Shown piece after piece: positions 21,085-32,456 of a stretch of 64,000 bases of DNA. The translations under genes and the position numbers were made by a program. The DNA is from Tetrastigma voinierianum (Eukaryota > Streptophyta > Magnoliopsida > Vitales > Vitaceae), in assembly GCA_016808115.1 (NCBI GenBank), contig JAEQBH010001373.1, positions 50,998 through 114,997 on the forward strand. Direction: 5' to 3'. Position 1 is the first letter of the stretch. Each line of letters begins with the position of its first letter. Below the pieces are notes generated by a model. That model did no database searches. It had not been told where the DNA came from and was given only the letters and a program-made list of their open reading frames with translations.

Positions 21085-23090
21085 AATCTATACTTAGTCA
21101 GACGTAATTCGATCAGCCCTTGTCGAGACAAAGAACGAGCGCATCACCTAGTTTATTATCATAAATCGAGCTCCGAGAGGAAATGAGGAGAGGGTACCCA
21201 AGGATGAGAAATTAATTTTTGCATTGAACCCGCAGCTGGAAGTTCGCCTCTTACTCGCACTCATACCATAGAAGTTTCCAATGTATCACCCGATGAAGCA
21301 ACCTCCGAAGGTCGATGAAGCGCCATGTATTGCCGAAGTTCGACATCGATACAAGCCTAAAACTACAATAAAAGTATGTGTCTTAATGGTTTCTATGGAA
21401 TTCACTCCCACGAACTCCGCCAGAACGCTCAAACAACGACTCACCTCCCATCCGGAAACTCTCAGATGAACCTCAAATGCACAAGGGAGCGTATAGCTTC
21501 TAATCCCGACCTCTCCAAAAGGAATAGACATCAGAGGTACACACTAGACTGGATTCAAGCCTCATCACAGCCGAGTACGAGGTCGCTGGCAAGCAGCCTC
21601 AACCTCGCCCATTCACTGGAAGTTGACCGGCTAGAGGTCTACAGCAACTCCCAGCTGGTAGTAATATAAATAGAAGACACCTACGAGGCCAAAAGTGGAA
21701 GGATGATTCTATACCTCCAAAAGGTACGAGATTTATTTAAAAATTCTGTAATGGTTCAGCCGACATGTCCTACAAAGAGGAGAACTCCCCGAGTCGACAC
21801 CTCGCAAAGTTAGCGACAAAATTTCTGACAGAAGACCTCAACAGTCACGACTGTCAAATACCGCAAAGCCTCTATGTATTCTCGTGACGCGGGTGTCGCT
21901 CTACAGGTTCAACCGGAACATTGGATTTGGGTCCCCATTCGGGATTATATAATGCATGCACTCTACCGACGACCAAAGAAGAAATACGAAATCGGGATCG
22001 AGGTCACCCGATTCACTAATCACAAAGGGAAGCTTCAGGATGTTTAGGTTTTTACACCCATCCTAAATGCATCGGGAAAAGATCGAATACGTGCATAAGA
22101 GAAGTACAAGAGCGATATAAATCATATCTGAGTCTGCACAAGAAAAAGGTCTTAAGACAGGATACCATCGTAGCTCATAATACTCAGAGACGCAGAACCA
22201 CCCGGTCAGAAATATAAGATATCGAGTACAAGATCCTCACGCTCCCATCGTAGCCTCGACATCAATCACAAGCCCCGGCCTTCCAACAATGGGGCTTGCA
22301 TACCGACCTCTCGCCTGGGAAGTGGCTAATGCAAATTCATCATCGCCGCAGCGGATTACTTCACCGCGAGCCAAGTGTAACCTTTCGCCACAATCACGTA
22401 ACGTAAGATACACAATTTTGTGCGGAGAGCCATCATATGCGTGTTTGGTATCCCAAGAGCCTGTATCGACAATAAAAAATTCGACAATGCCAAGTTCAGA
22501 TATTTTCGCGTCGAGCTCTAATTAAGAACTATTACTCAGCTCCAAATACATCCGGTGAGTCTAATGGTTAAATGAAGTCACCATCGAACCTCTTAAGGCC
22601 GCAGAAGACCCAATTGGAAGATCTTGTGATGAAAATGGTAGAATACCTCCGAGGTGCTGCGCCAGATAACTCAGGTCAAGAACCTAGAAAACCCATTCGC
22701 CTAAATTTTCGCACTCACGCAGCCTGCCGAGGCCCATTAAAGTCCCGGCGATCAAGTTAAGAACAAGGAACACAATGACGAGGCTCTCCGTCTAAATGAT
22801 CTCCTGGGATGAAAACGGAGTTGTGTTCTAAAGGCGATCAAGACTATTAAAGGAAGACGACGAGGTACTACAACCAAAAAGTCAAACTCAGGAGCTACAT
22901 GTCGTGATTTAGTTCTGAATAAGCTTCACAAAGAAGGAAGAATACAAACATGGAAAACTCGTCCCAACTAGAAGGCTCCCACATAATATCTCGAGTCATC
23001 GACCAGTAAATTACGAGCCCAAACAGAGAGGGAAAATTTTATATGATATGGAATGCTGAGCATCTTGCCATCAGATACTCCGTTTAATTC
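21072..23090 (+). pseudogene. pol fragment (late RT, RNase H, integrase), right arm
   Basis: Plus strand, frameshifted. Late RT: LYLVRRNSISP and RDKERAHHLVYY near 21,085-21,165, then RAPRGNEERVPKDEKLIFAL near 21,175-21,230. RNase H: LNLAHSLEVDRLEVYSNSQL near 21,600-21,660 and SGRMILYLQKVRDL near 21,692-21,735. Integrase core: QWG at about 22,288, a DYFTAS-like turn near 22,350, CVFGIPRACIDN-like near 22,440 and NYYSAPNTSGESNG near 22,530. Integrase C-terminus: DLVLNKLHKEGRIQTWKTRP near 22,910-22,970. The end NAEHL-like (AEHLAIRYSV) is followed by a stop at about 23,085. This is the order and spacing of Tat-lineage pol. The 5' half is missing. Non-functional as read. Confidence 0.82.
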
Positions 23091-23289
23091 AAATAAAGCA
23101 TTATCACCTTCGTAAGACTAGCCGAGCGCTTATATTATTGTGCACTACTTACATACAATGCTCAAAATATGCAAATGTAATTGAGAAAGTTCATAGTCAT
23201 CATAAAGAAAAGTCTCTTTATTCCAATCAAAGCTAGTATTCAATTACAACAGTGTGTCATCAATTACATCTCGAAGCAATAAATAAAGA

Positions 23290-23525
23290 CAAGCAAATAT
23301 CTCAAAAAAAAAGGAGAAGAAAAGGAGAGGTGGAAAAAAGAGGAGAAGAAGAAAAGGATGGAAAGAGTTTGTTTGGAAAAGAGGAGGAATCGGGATGTGG
23401 AAGAAAAGAAGAAATAAAAAAGAGGAGAATGATATGTAAATGAAAATAAGGAAGGAAGGAAGAGAGAAAGAAGGAGAAGGAGAAAGAGACAAAGGAGGAA
23501 GAGAAAGAAGAATGGGTAAATAGGA
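23290..23525 (+). repeat. Purine-rich tract after pol, right arm
   Basis: Nearly uninterrupted A/G sequence (AAAAAAAAGGAGAAGAAAAG onward). Its mirror in the left arm is a pyrimidine tract at about 18,890-19,030. Long open frames on both strands here encode low-complexity peptides and are not genes. It lies between pol and the minisatellite, too far from the LTR to be the priming polypurine tract. Confidence 0.7.
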
Positions 23526-23999
23526 GAAAGCGGCACAAGAAATGTACCGCCCTCCCCAAACACATTCCCTAGCACGAAGCTAGGGAATAACAAGACTCCC
23601 ATTAAGGGGAGACTAGGGAAAAACACAACTCCCACAAGAATAAGTCCAACAAATCAACTAATCTTCGTGTGATCCCTACGAAGACGAGACAAACTTCGAT
23701 GCTTCATCTCAGACTTCGCTACGCACCGAAGAGGCAGACATCCAAAGTATAAACTTCATAAGAATGAAGTCGCCATTTATAAGAGGGTCAGCACTCCTCG
23801 AAAATTTGCAACAAACTTTTCAAATTCTCCATAAATCGCATTAAAGACGCGCACCTTCTAAGAAAATCGGCTTTCAATGGCTGCACTAAACGACCTCACT
23901 TCACTAGTCTGCCTACTCCGCACAAGCCGTCACGCACCCTGGGAGTCGATAAGCTCAGCCGGGATCGCCAAAGAAGGCCCAGTGCCCTGAGCCCGCAGC

Positions 24000-25700
24000 T
24001 CATTCGATGAGTTCGCCCACTCCTCGCACAAACCACGCAAATTCCCAGAGTCGACGCCTCGTGTCGATCGCCACCAAGGCCTCGCCCGAGCCCAAGAGCT
24101 CACTGACCAGCTCGACTACTGTTATCGTGCCACGCACCAGAGTTAGATCACCGCCTGAATGCCAACAAGGCCTCGCCGAGCCCAAGAGTCTACTCGATCA
24201 GCTCGACTACTTCAGATGTGCCACGCACCAGAGTCGATCGCCAGCCGATCGCCAACAAGGCCCCGCCAAAGCCCGCAAGAGTTCACTCACGAAGTTCGTC
24301 ACTCCGGTGATAGGCCACGCAAATTCTCAGGAGGTCACATCGTGTCAAGCCGATCGCCAACAAGGTTCTCAACACCCGAGCGCAGCTCATCACGTTCGCC
24401 TACCTCGCACGTGCCACGCACCGCAAAGAGTCGATCACCGTACCGATCGCCACCAAGGCCTCACGCCCTCGAGCCCGCAAGAGCTCACTTCGACGAGCTC
24501 GACCACTCCGCACGTGCCACACAACCAGAGTCGATCAAGAGGCCTGATCGTCACCAAGGCCTTGGGCCGCCGGAGTCTAGTGCAGCTCACTTCGACGACC
24601 TCGACTACTCCTCCACAGCCACGCAACCCAGAGCTCGATCACCAGCCGGATCGGCCAACAAGGCCTCAAAGACCGGAGCCCAAGAGTTCACTCGATGAGT
24701 CTCGCTCCACTCGCACAGCCACTAGCCTAGGGAGTCAAATCACCAGTCGATCGCCACCAAGGCCTCAACGCCTAACCCAAGAGCTCACTGACGAGCTCGA
24801 CTACTTTCAGATAGCCACGTAGCTCCAGAGTCGATCACCAGTCAGATCACCAACAAGGCCTCAATACCAAGCCCAAGAGCTCACTTGACGAGCCTGACTA
24901 CTTCCGCACAGTCGCAACCTAGAGTCGATCAGCCGGATCGCCAACAAGCCCGCCGGAGCCCACCGTACCACTTTACAGCCCGACCACTCGCACAAAGCCA
25001 CGCAGCCTCTAGGAGTCAATCGCCAGCCGGATCGCCAACAAGGCCTTAGCGTCCGGAGCCCAATAGCTCACTTCACCAGTCGCCTACTCGCACGTGCCAC
25101 ACGCCCTGGGGAGTCGATCGGGCGCCGGATCGCCTGCCTGGCGCCCCAAATACCGGCCTAGTAGCTCACTTCGACAAGCTCGACCACTCAGAGCCATGTA
25201 CTCCTTAGAGTCGATCACCAGCCGACGCCAACAAGGCCCAATGACTCAGCCCAGCAGGTAGCTCACTGACGAGCCTCGACTACTCTACACGTGTCATGCA
25301 ACTCAGATCGATCACCAGCCGGATCGCCAACAAAGCCCTCGCTGAGCCCAATAGCTTTCCTTTCGACGAGCTCAACTACTCCGCACGTGCCATGCAAATG
25401 GGGGAGTCGACCGCCCAGTCGATCGCCAACAGCGCCTCAACGCCGAGCCTACTAGCTCACTTTGACGAAGCCTGTCTACTCGCACAAAGGTCATGCAACC
25501 TAAGAGTCACTAACAAAGCATCGCCGCCAACAAGGCCTCACGCCTGCAGAGCCCAAAGAATACTTCGACGAAAGTTCGTCTAATCTTCGTGTCATGAACC
25601 TATGACTCGTATCGCTGCTTATTCACAAACAAGAAGGCCTCAACGCCAAGAGCCTAGCAATCCCGGGCCACGACCTCGACTATTCTATCTCGTGCCATGT
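24000..25700. repeat. Minisatellite of about 98 bp, right arm (about 17 copies)
   Basis: The core GAGCTCACTTCGACGAGCTC followed by GACTACTCC recurs near 24,090, 24,185, 24,279, 24,380, 24,480, 24,583, 24,685, 24,780, 24,878, 24,965, 25,063, 25,163, 25,260, 25,353, 25,455, 25,560 and 25,655. Each repeat also has GAGTCGATCACCAGCCG and GATCGCCAACAAGGCC blocks. It is the reverse complement of the left-arm minisatellite, with more copies. A 271-codon open frame at 24,007-24,822 only reflects a repeat length that tends to avoid stops. Confidence 0.87.
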
Positions 25701-25959
25701 GCACTAAAAGTCTGTTTAGCCAAGGCAAAGTAGCCCATGAAGTCTCGGCGGCCTAGTTCGAAGAGCTCAACTTTTCAACTCTACATCCCATCAGCTATCC
25801 AACCTGACGTCTGCCAGGCCATAACCAAGAAATTGATGGCTGCATCATGATGAATAGCGCGAGTGCAGCAAGTAAAGACAAAAAGTGATGAAATAAAATG
25901 GAATATTCATTAAGAAAGCAATAAATATGTCATGCAGAAGATTACATCGGCGGGAGCCG

Positions 25960-27420
25960 AGTCTTTAGGGCACGTGTTCTCCGTGGCTGATACAGAAAGA
26001 CCTTCGCTCCTCGCCGCTAGGAGGTCGTTGAAATCTAAACTGATAAGCTGCTACAAATCACGTGTTGAACCACCTGTGGCTTCACCAAATCGGGCCGTCC
26101 TCAATCTTCCTATAACTTCGCCCCGCCAGCAACCAAAGTTATTTGCCGGGAGCGAAGGTTCCCACGCACTCGCGGCGACTTCCTTCAGCGCTCACGAAGC
26201 CGGGTGTTCTTCTGCGGCTTCTCGACGAACTCCGCCCGCCAGCCGCCTTATCACGTTGTGTCGCCTTTGATCGCACGCAGCCTTCCTGACCCAAGCCCAC
26301 TCGGGATATGAGAAGCCTCCATCCCCAACCATCCGGTTCATATCAAGTGCATCACTCTTCCCTAGCTTCCTAGCAAGTCATTTCAGGCAACCCGCAAATC
26401 ATCCCAAACCTCCCAGCCGCCTCGTCACTCGTCGCCGGCCTCATCTTCCCTACCCTCACCCAGCACCGGCCGACGTGGTATGCTCAAATCGATTTGCTTC
26501 ACCGCCTCCTGTCATACACGCTGCACCGACCCTCGCAAATACCGCCAGATGTGAGTGGGAAGCACCTCTCCTCAGAAGTCTCTGCCGCTGCATGACTTTC
26601 AAGCTTAGTTTCGTCTTGCCAACCTTCAAAATGAGTAGCCACCGCACACCCAACACCATAGAATCAATGATTCAATGTAAGTTTGACACCAACTCAAAAT
26701 GGAATCGATACGACAAGGTATGTGAACTACGAGGCGACCCCTGAGAGAGCAGGGCTTCAGTTCATCAATCCGCACGACTCGACCTCTCGAGATCGATCCT
26801 TAAGAACGGACGAGACCGCGCCGCCGCGAGTTCATGATCGGTAGCAAAGAGTCCCCTCAGTCTTCGCTAATTTTGATCTCTGATCTTCCTCTCAACTCTT
26901 CCGCCTTCGAGAAGGTGACTTAACACTCTTCGCGGTCAAGTGATTCCAGACAAGAATGAACATGACCGCTAACGGCCGCTCAACCCGCCCCACCTTGGGC
27001 GACCTACTCGCAGTTGCACCCAAAACGAAGCCGCAAATCAAGACTTTAGAGCCTCAATCTGCGGCGAACACAGCCCATCCTGGCTTTGGACCCGAGTAGA
27101 CAGAGAAGATGAGGACGCCTCAATTTAACTTCGACGAAGCCACGATCTTTTTCAACAGTCCAGTATTTTCGTCACGCCCTGGTTTTCTCGAAGCGATTCT
27201 CCAACCGAGCAAAGAGTTCTCCCCATGGGTTTAGCACAGAGGGCCTAATGGGGAGAAACTTTTTGCGGGAAGGAGGCGGCTGGCCTCAAAGCAGCCAGAG
27301 CGAGTGCACTTCGAGCCTCGAAGGGCTAGGAATATCGACTCGACCGCCCAAGGACGAGGAGGACACTCAGCCAACGCAAATGCTATGACGTTATCTTCGG
27401 GCCACGAGATCACTCGAGCA
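25960..27420 (-). pseudogene. Degenerate antisense ORF of the right arm
   Basis: Mirror of the left-arm antisense ORF. Aligned segments include AAATGACTTGCTAG near 26,370 (left arm 16,547), GTGCGATCAAAG near 26,265 (left arm 16,656) and TTTAGATTTCAAC near 26,030 (left arm 16,881). The reading frame is broken repeatedly, and the acidic C-terminal motif is less well kept than in the left arm. A CTTATCAG precedes the conserved end at the place of the possible splice acceptor. Function unknown. Confidence 0.4.
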
Positions 27421-28073
27421 CCCGAGAAGCATATATGACGCGTGAATCTAATACCCAATGACCCATATACAAGTTATACTAAAAACGTAACTTAACACTA
27501 CCACGATTCTCTTAAGGTCCAAGCCACCTGAATTTAGGTGTTTCCTGTCGGGAGGGGAATATATTCCACCACGCACTAATTAAACAAAGAAGTAGCCCTT
27601 CGACAACCGTGGAAGAGGGAAGACTGAATCACTCAGAGGAGCTAACGCCAGAAAACAGGAAGCCCTCAAATAGCTCTCCTTCGGCAAAAAGATAAAGGAG
27701 TTGGGCTACACTGGGACACCGAGCACCCCGTCTCCTGAAGAAACCAATATAATAACCAAAATACCCCAACCACGTGGCATGAAGCTGGAGTAAGGACAAA
27801 CATTGATGCGAAACCCTTTTATGAAGGGATGTGAGGAAAGCAAAGACCATTATCGAAGACCACTCTAAAAGCACACCATCTGTGCAATCTTAAACCACAT
27901 GCGAGGGTCAAAACATCTGGGGACCACACTTGAACGCCAAAGGGAGGCCGATAACGTCTGGCGAAGGTGGCCCGATATGAGGTAATCGACTCAGGCCCCA
28001 CAAGAGCACATCAGACCTGATCATAGGCTTCCCAGCTCAGATATTTGATTAGTTCATTTTCCTTAATTTGTCC
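27421..28073. other. Spacer between antisense ORF and 3' LTR, right arm
   Basis: Moderately GC-rich sequence with no conserved protein motif. It includes GGGAGGGGAA at 27,550, a second purine run that could compete as polypurine tract. The open frame at 27,629-27,874 (minus) has no recognisable domain. Confidence 0.4.
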
Positions 28074-28086
28074 AAGGGAAAAGGGG
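28074..28086 (+). promoter_or_regulatory. Putative polypurine tract, right arm
   Basis: AAGGGAAAAGGGG immediately before the TG that starts the right-arm LTR. In LTR retrotransposons this tract primes plus-strand DNA synthesis. The left arm has a weaker purine run in the same place. Confidence 0.55.
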
Positions 28087-29329
28087 TGCCTTGTGGCACT
28101 GAAGTCAACCCCGGTCGATCCATTAGGCGCCGCCAGTCAGTCTGAACCTAAATAGCCAAGAGTCACCAATGCAATAAAGAAGAAGAGCATCTAATCATGA
28201 GGAAAATACAATAATGAAAACGAATTGGGTCAACTTAATCTAGCGCCTCAATATTAGTCGGGTGGTAAAACAAAGAGATAAATACTTAGTTTACCCCAAG
28301 AATAAAATAGAGTACATTCAGGAAAACAGAAAACTTTACACAAAAGTAATGAGGGAGAACCAAAGGAAAAATGAAGTACGAATTGGCCAGAGCAAAGAAG
28401 AGGGTCTGCAGATCAGGCACACAAGACATGTGGAGGTCTACAAAGAAACAAGGAAATTGAAAGGAGAGAGTAAATGGTTGAAAACCGTAGAATAACATTA
28501 TCAGAAGACGTATGATGGCGATCGTCTTAATCCAACCGCCAACATACACAGAAAGTCAGATTCGATACGAAATGCTACGCCTCACTCATACGCGCTCGCA
28601 CACAAGGGCTGGGGCAATCGAGCAGTTTGAAACGAGCCCGCAGCCCAGCTCTGGCAAAACCCCAAGAAATACCTATCACATTCGTGCCTGACGCCAGCTC
28701 GTGTGATGAAGGCCCAATCCGCCGCTCCAAAGGTCGACATGTGGGTAATCAAGAAAAACTCATGTTCCCGCAAATCAAGCCAAATCCCATGGGATAAGTG
28801 GAAATATAATAATTCCTTAATAATATATTATCTAGCAAATCTAACTAAATCTTACTAGTTAGAGTAAGACACCCACAATATAGCTCATCAAACTGGATTC
28901 CACTAAGGGAGAGAAATAATTCCAAATAGAGTTAAATTTCTCATATCCAGTAATCAAATCCGACATCAAGAAAATATCTCATCCAATGGAAAGAATCCAA
29001 TCATCATCCAAATGGTAAACATCTACTATAAATACAAGGCCACCCCATCGCTGAACGCACGCTGAAACATACGCATCACATTCCGCTCTCCAAGTAGTCC
29101 ATCTTTTCTCGCAGAAAGAACCCACTTAGGCATCGAGCGCCACGCGGCCCCCGCCGACCCCCTTCTTTCTCGCTACAGAGGAGTACCACGCCCAGCCTCG
29201 TGACCAAAGACTGGGAAGAATCCCATCGTGCCCCGATGATCCAGAGCCCGCAGACTAGGCCCACAGTTAGCCCAGTTCACCAACGACTTACACGCTCCAA
29301 ATTTGGCCCATTAAAAAGGGTAATCATCA
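28087..29329 (+). mobile_element. 3' LTR of the right arm
   Basis: About 1.24 kb, starting TGCCTTGTGGCACTG after the polypurine tract and ending GGTAATCATCA. TATAAATA at 29,027-29,034 is followed by a GC-rich stretch typical of R/U5. It is collinear with the inverted left LTR (for example CTAGCGCCTCAATATT here against CTGGCGCCTCGTCG there). The outer flank CATACGT resumes unit 1 host sequence. Confidence 0.75.
29027..29034 (+). promoter_or_regulatory. TATA box of the right-arm LTR
   Basis: CTATAAATACAAGGCC, conserved in the left-arm LTR on the other strand. Transcription from here would leave the element into unit 1 sequence at 29,330 and run antisense to the DUF295 pseudogene. Confidence 0.65.
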
Positions 29330-29453
29330 CATACGTATGTAATATTAATGAAAATAAATGTGAAGTTAAAGAATTATATGTGTTTTTATATTTGTTCAAA
29401 AGAGAAATAAAAATTAAAGGGAATATAGTTTATAATATTATTAATAAGGAGGA

Positions 29454-30300
29454 CTATCCCTGGGGATCCAACAAAGGCCGACCGCTTACTTACATTCGAC
29501 AAGTGTAGATAATTCAATGCTTTGATCATCCAAGTCAAAAAATACATGATGTCGACGTTGAGTGAAGTAACAGAATTTGTTTTAACTCGAGGATTTGAAA
29601 CAAAAGAAGACCTTCCTTGATATTCCGAGAGAAAAAATTGTCTGCCTCACTCAATATCTTTCGCTTTATCCATGCATCCTTCGAATAGTCCAATCGAAGA
29701 ATTTCAAATGTTGAAACAACTCACGACTTAAAATGATGTTGAGTAAATCTTGTAAACTAATAACATCTCATCGTTACATTCAACTAGATAAGAATTGTAG
29801 AATACATGTCCTTCTTGTAACCCCAATGTGGGTTTTTCTCCATTTATCAATTTCTTAAAGTGGACAATCGGATCTTTAAAATCAGCCTTTACAATATCCC
29901 TAAGTGGTGCTTACCACATAAATATTTCCCTTCATGAACATTTATAGTTGAAAACGAGTCAACTCAACATCAAATAAACTTTTTTTTCTAACAAACTCGT
30001 GATCACCCGGTCTCCATAACATGCGAAATCTTATAAAACAACGAGGAGATGTGAATGATCATTGAGGCAACCATAAGATGCAATATCTGCTCGCTTATTT
30101 ATTAGAGCAGCTTCAATCATCTCCATCGGGAACAAGGTTTAGAAGAGAACAATCACATGGGTGATAATCTTTTAGTACTAACCATCCATAAGAAGAGCAA
30201 GAGTGGCATATACATTTATCACACAATTCTGGGATGATTTTCGAATAATAATAATTCTTTGATATATCAAAGAATGTTTGTCTTTGTGCATTTTGTCCTT
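29454..30300 (-). pseudogene. Minus-strand DUF295 gene copy, unit 1
   Basis: Collinear with 40,713-41,560 in unit 2, including the matching stop position. Segments for the DUF295 C-terminus are recognisable (FEIFRLD-like, the DIG.RT.FLS motif, the NSIYFT-like strand and the final FDL.DQ.I segment), but single-base indels break the frame more often than in unit 2. No start codon or F-box is visible. The retrotransposon dimer ends only 125 bp from its 3' end. Confidence 0.7.
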
Positions 30301-30365
30301 AAATCATGTTCTAAGCGTCACGATTGACAAAGAGAATTATAGTTATAGCATCTAACCTCTATTTT

Positions 30366-32440
30366 CCATTTTCTATTACTCCTTACTTCTTATAATGAAA
30401 GAGAAAATGTCTCAAAATTTCCTACATTAAAATAGAATCAATCACTTTCCTTGTTAAACAAAAAAAGTAGTTCTAAAAATTTCAATAAATGGAATGTAAA
30501 ATATATCTGACATTAAATATAATAAATAAAACAAATAACCTGATATGATTGATAAAAATCCAGAACATGATTATATAAAATTTCTTAACAACTAAAATTG
30601 TGAATAGTAAATAAAATAATTAAACGAGAAACATGAAAACGTTTTGCATTAATAATTATCGCAAACTGTTATTCTATAATTTACCATTTGTTTCTTTTAT
30701 TTGTAAGTCTTTTCAATTGTGTTATATGATTTTTTTCTAAACGCTCAAAAAATTTTGCAAATTTTTTACTATTGCCTTTTGGTATTGTTATTGTTAAATG
30801 TTCTATTATTTTATTCATATTTTGTTTTAATTTATTTATTTATTTTATTCTTTTAATAACTTATATCTCTTGTGGGTATAAACTTTATGAAAAATCTAAA
30901 TTTATAAACATGAATTTTAAAGGACCTCACAGATGAATTATAGATGGCAAAAAGATGAAATATATTTAAATCTATATGTTTTTTTAATTACTACTCTTCA
31001 TGATCCTACAAACAAAATTATGGCAAATCCTTTGTACTTAAAAAACAAATCCTAAGAGGTCTATCATGCCTGGGCTATTATAAAATATTCGATATTTCAA
31101 AATATATGATATAAGAAGGAGAAGGGTTCTGGTTCGAATCCCACTGGGTACATTCTATTTCATTGTAACTAAAATTTTTAAGTAAAAAAATCAAACCCTA
31201 AGATAAATTTTCTATTAAAGAAGAACATAAATAAATAAAATAAAGATATTGTTAGAATACAATAAAATAAAGAAACCTGAAGAAAATATCATACCCGACT
31301 ATTAGTTATCACGAAATATCAGCTTTGAAGAGAAAATTGCCGTCAGCTCAATTTCTCAAGTTCAAAAAGCAAGCAAAACCTATTTATAAACTTTGTTTTG
31401 AGCCCCCCCTTTTTTTTCACCCGCCAAGCTTGTTTCTATAAGGAAATATTTTTGTATCAAACTCTAGTAAAATTCCTTTTAAACAAAGTATTTCGTAGAT
31501 CAAACTTAGTAATATTCCTTAAAACATGGATACGTTTGATGTAAGCATTTAAAAAAAAAAAAAAAAAATATTAATTTGAAAATAATATTTTGAGATTTTA
31601 AATTATTTGAAAATAATATTTTATAGATAAAGAGATTAAATTAATTTAACATTTTAAATTAGATGTCTAAATTAATAAATTGATTTGAGTTAGAGTTATA
31701 TCTAACAATAAAAGTTAAAATTAAAAAGGATTAATTATATTAATACTCTCTTTAGTGGTTAAGGGTTATTTTAGACATAGGAAAGAGATATACTATAGAG
31801 TTGTGGTTCAAGTATATTAGATAGTTGTAATGCAATGTGAATAAATATGAAAAAAAAAATTATATAAATGATTCTTATTATTTTTATTTTTATTTTTATT
31901 TTGGTATCTCAACTTCTTTTTTGTTCAATCTAATAATGCTCAATCAGAAAAATAGGACCTGGCTATAATATTCCATACATATAAATATAATAAATTATTA
32001 AATATTTTTTAATGTGACTCCATATAATTCCTAATCATATTTTCATATGTTATTAAGGTTTGGCCAAGTCTATTTGTTATAATATAAAAGAAATTCATAA
32101 AATTGGCTACTGGTTAGTTAATGGGAATTAAGATAAAAATAAAACTTTTCTGAGAAAAAGAAGGTTTGACTTTTTAAAATAAGGTTTAGATTGGTATTTT
32201 ATAACTTTAGGAATAAATATCTTTCACAATTGTTTATAAATATTTTAGATTACTTTTAGAAATTAAATATATCTCAATCTGTATTTGATTGTGATAAATA
32301 TTTTGAATATTTTAAAATTAGAAACTTTCTTCATTATTTCAAAAAAGAAGTCTATTATAAATATGTAGATAGAAATCTCTTATTTAAAAACAAAGAAAGA
32401 GAAAGAAAAGGTCAAGAGAATGACTCAAACTTGGACATTT
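30366..32440. other. Upstream region of F-box copy 2, no gene
   Basis: AT-rich, collinear with units 1 and 3. It holds GGTTCGAATCCC at 31,131-31,142, a perfect match to the pol III B-box core, about 75 bp after a weak A-box-like GCCTGGGCT. A CTATTTATAAACTTTG stretch lies near 31,380. No coding sequence seen. Confidence 0.55.
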
Positions 32441-32456
32441 AGAAAAAAGGAGAGCA

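Larger units (their letters stand above)
13939..29329. mobile_element. Head-to-head inverted dimer of a Tat-lineage Ty3/gypsy element
   Basis: A 15.4-kb composite of two imperfect inverted arms, 13,939-21,048 and 21,072-29,329. Paired landmarks from the outside in: LTR ends (TGATGA at 13,939; TCATCA ending 29,329), TATA boxes (14,214 and 29,027), antisense ORF end (16,968 and about 26,040), AATGAATATTC beside ATTTCATCACTTTTTG (about 17,033 and 25,890), minisatellites (17.34-18.56 and 24.0-25.7 kb), a CTTATAA box (18,646 and 23,774), AATAAA (19,109 and 23,217) and pol C-termini (about 19,280 and 23,060). Pol reads outward from the centre on both sides. Gag, protease and 5' LTR are absent. Divergence between the arms is large, with many indels. 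Confidence 0.88.
3379..30365. repeat. Tandem F-box unit 1 (interrupted by insertions)
   Basis: First of three copies of one genomic unit. The anchor TTATAATGAAAAGAG recurs at about 3,384, 30,389 and 41,656 and is followed each time by the same AT-rich stretch, a tRNA-like B box, a plus-strand F-box/DUF295 copy and, in units 1 and 2, a minus-strand DUF295 copy. Unit 1 is stretched to 27 kb by a solo LTR (6,180-8,256), a MITE (11,981-12,755), a local 1.47-kb duplication and the 15.4-kb inverted retrotransposon dimer (13,939-29,329). Sequence on both sides of the dimer matches unit 2 around 40,415 and 40,625. Confidence 0.75.

Noticed and set aside
23244..23635. Overlapping minus-strand open frames with hydrophobic runs (membrane protein?)
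   Set aside because: They are the complement of a purine tract, so Phe, Leu and Ser runs are expected. No conserved motif.
24007..24822. 271-codon open frame
   Set aside because: It lies wholly inside the 98-bp minisatellite. The peptide is an imperfect repeat rich in Arg, Ser, Pro and Thr with no domain, and other frames are open too.
24000..25700. CRISPR-like array
   Set aside because: Repeats are contiguous monomers of about 98 bp with no unique spacers, within a plant retrotransposon.
13939..29329. Giant terminal-inverted-repeat DNA transposon (arms as TIRs)
   Set aside because: The arms contain pol domains and LTRs reading outward, and the centre has only RT-derived sequence and no transposase.
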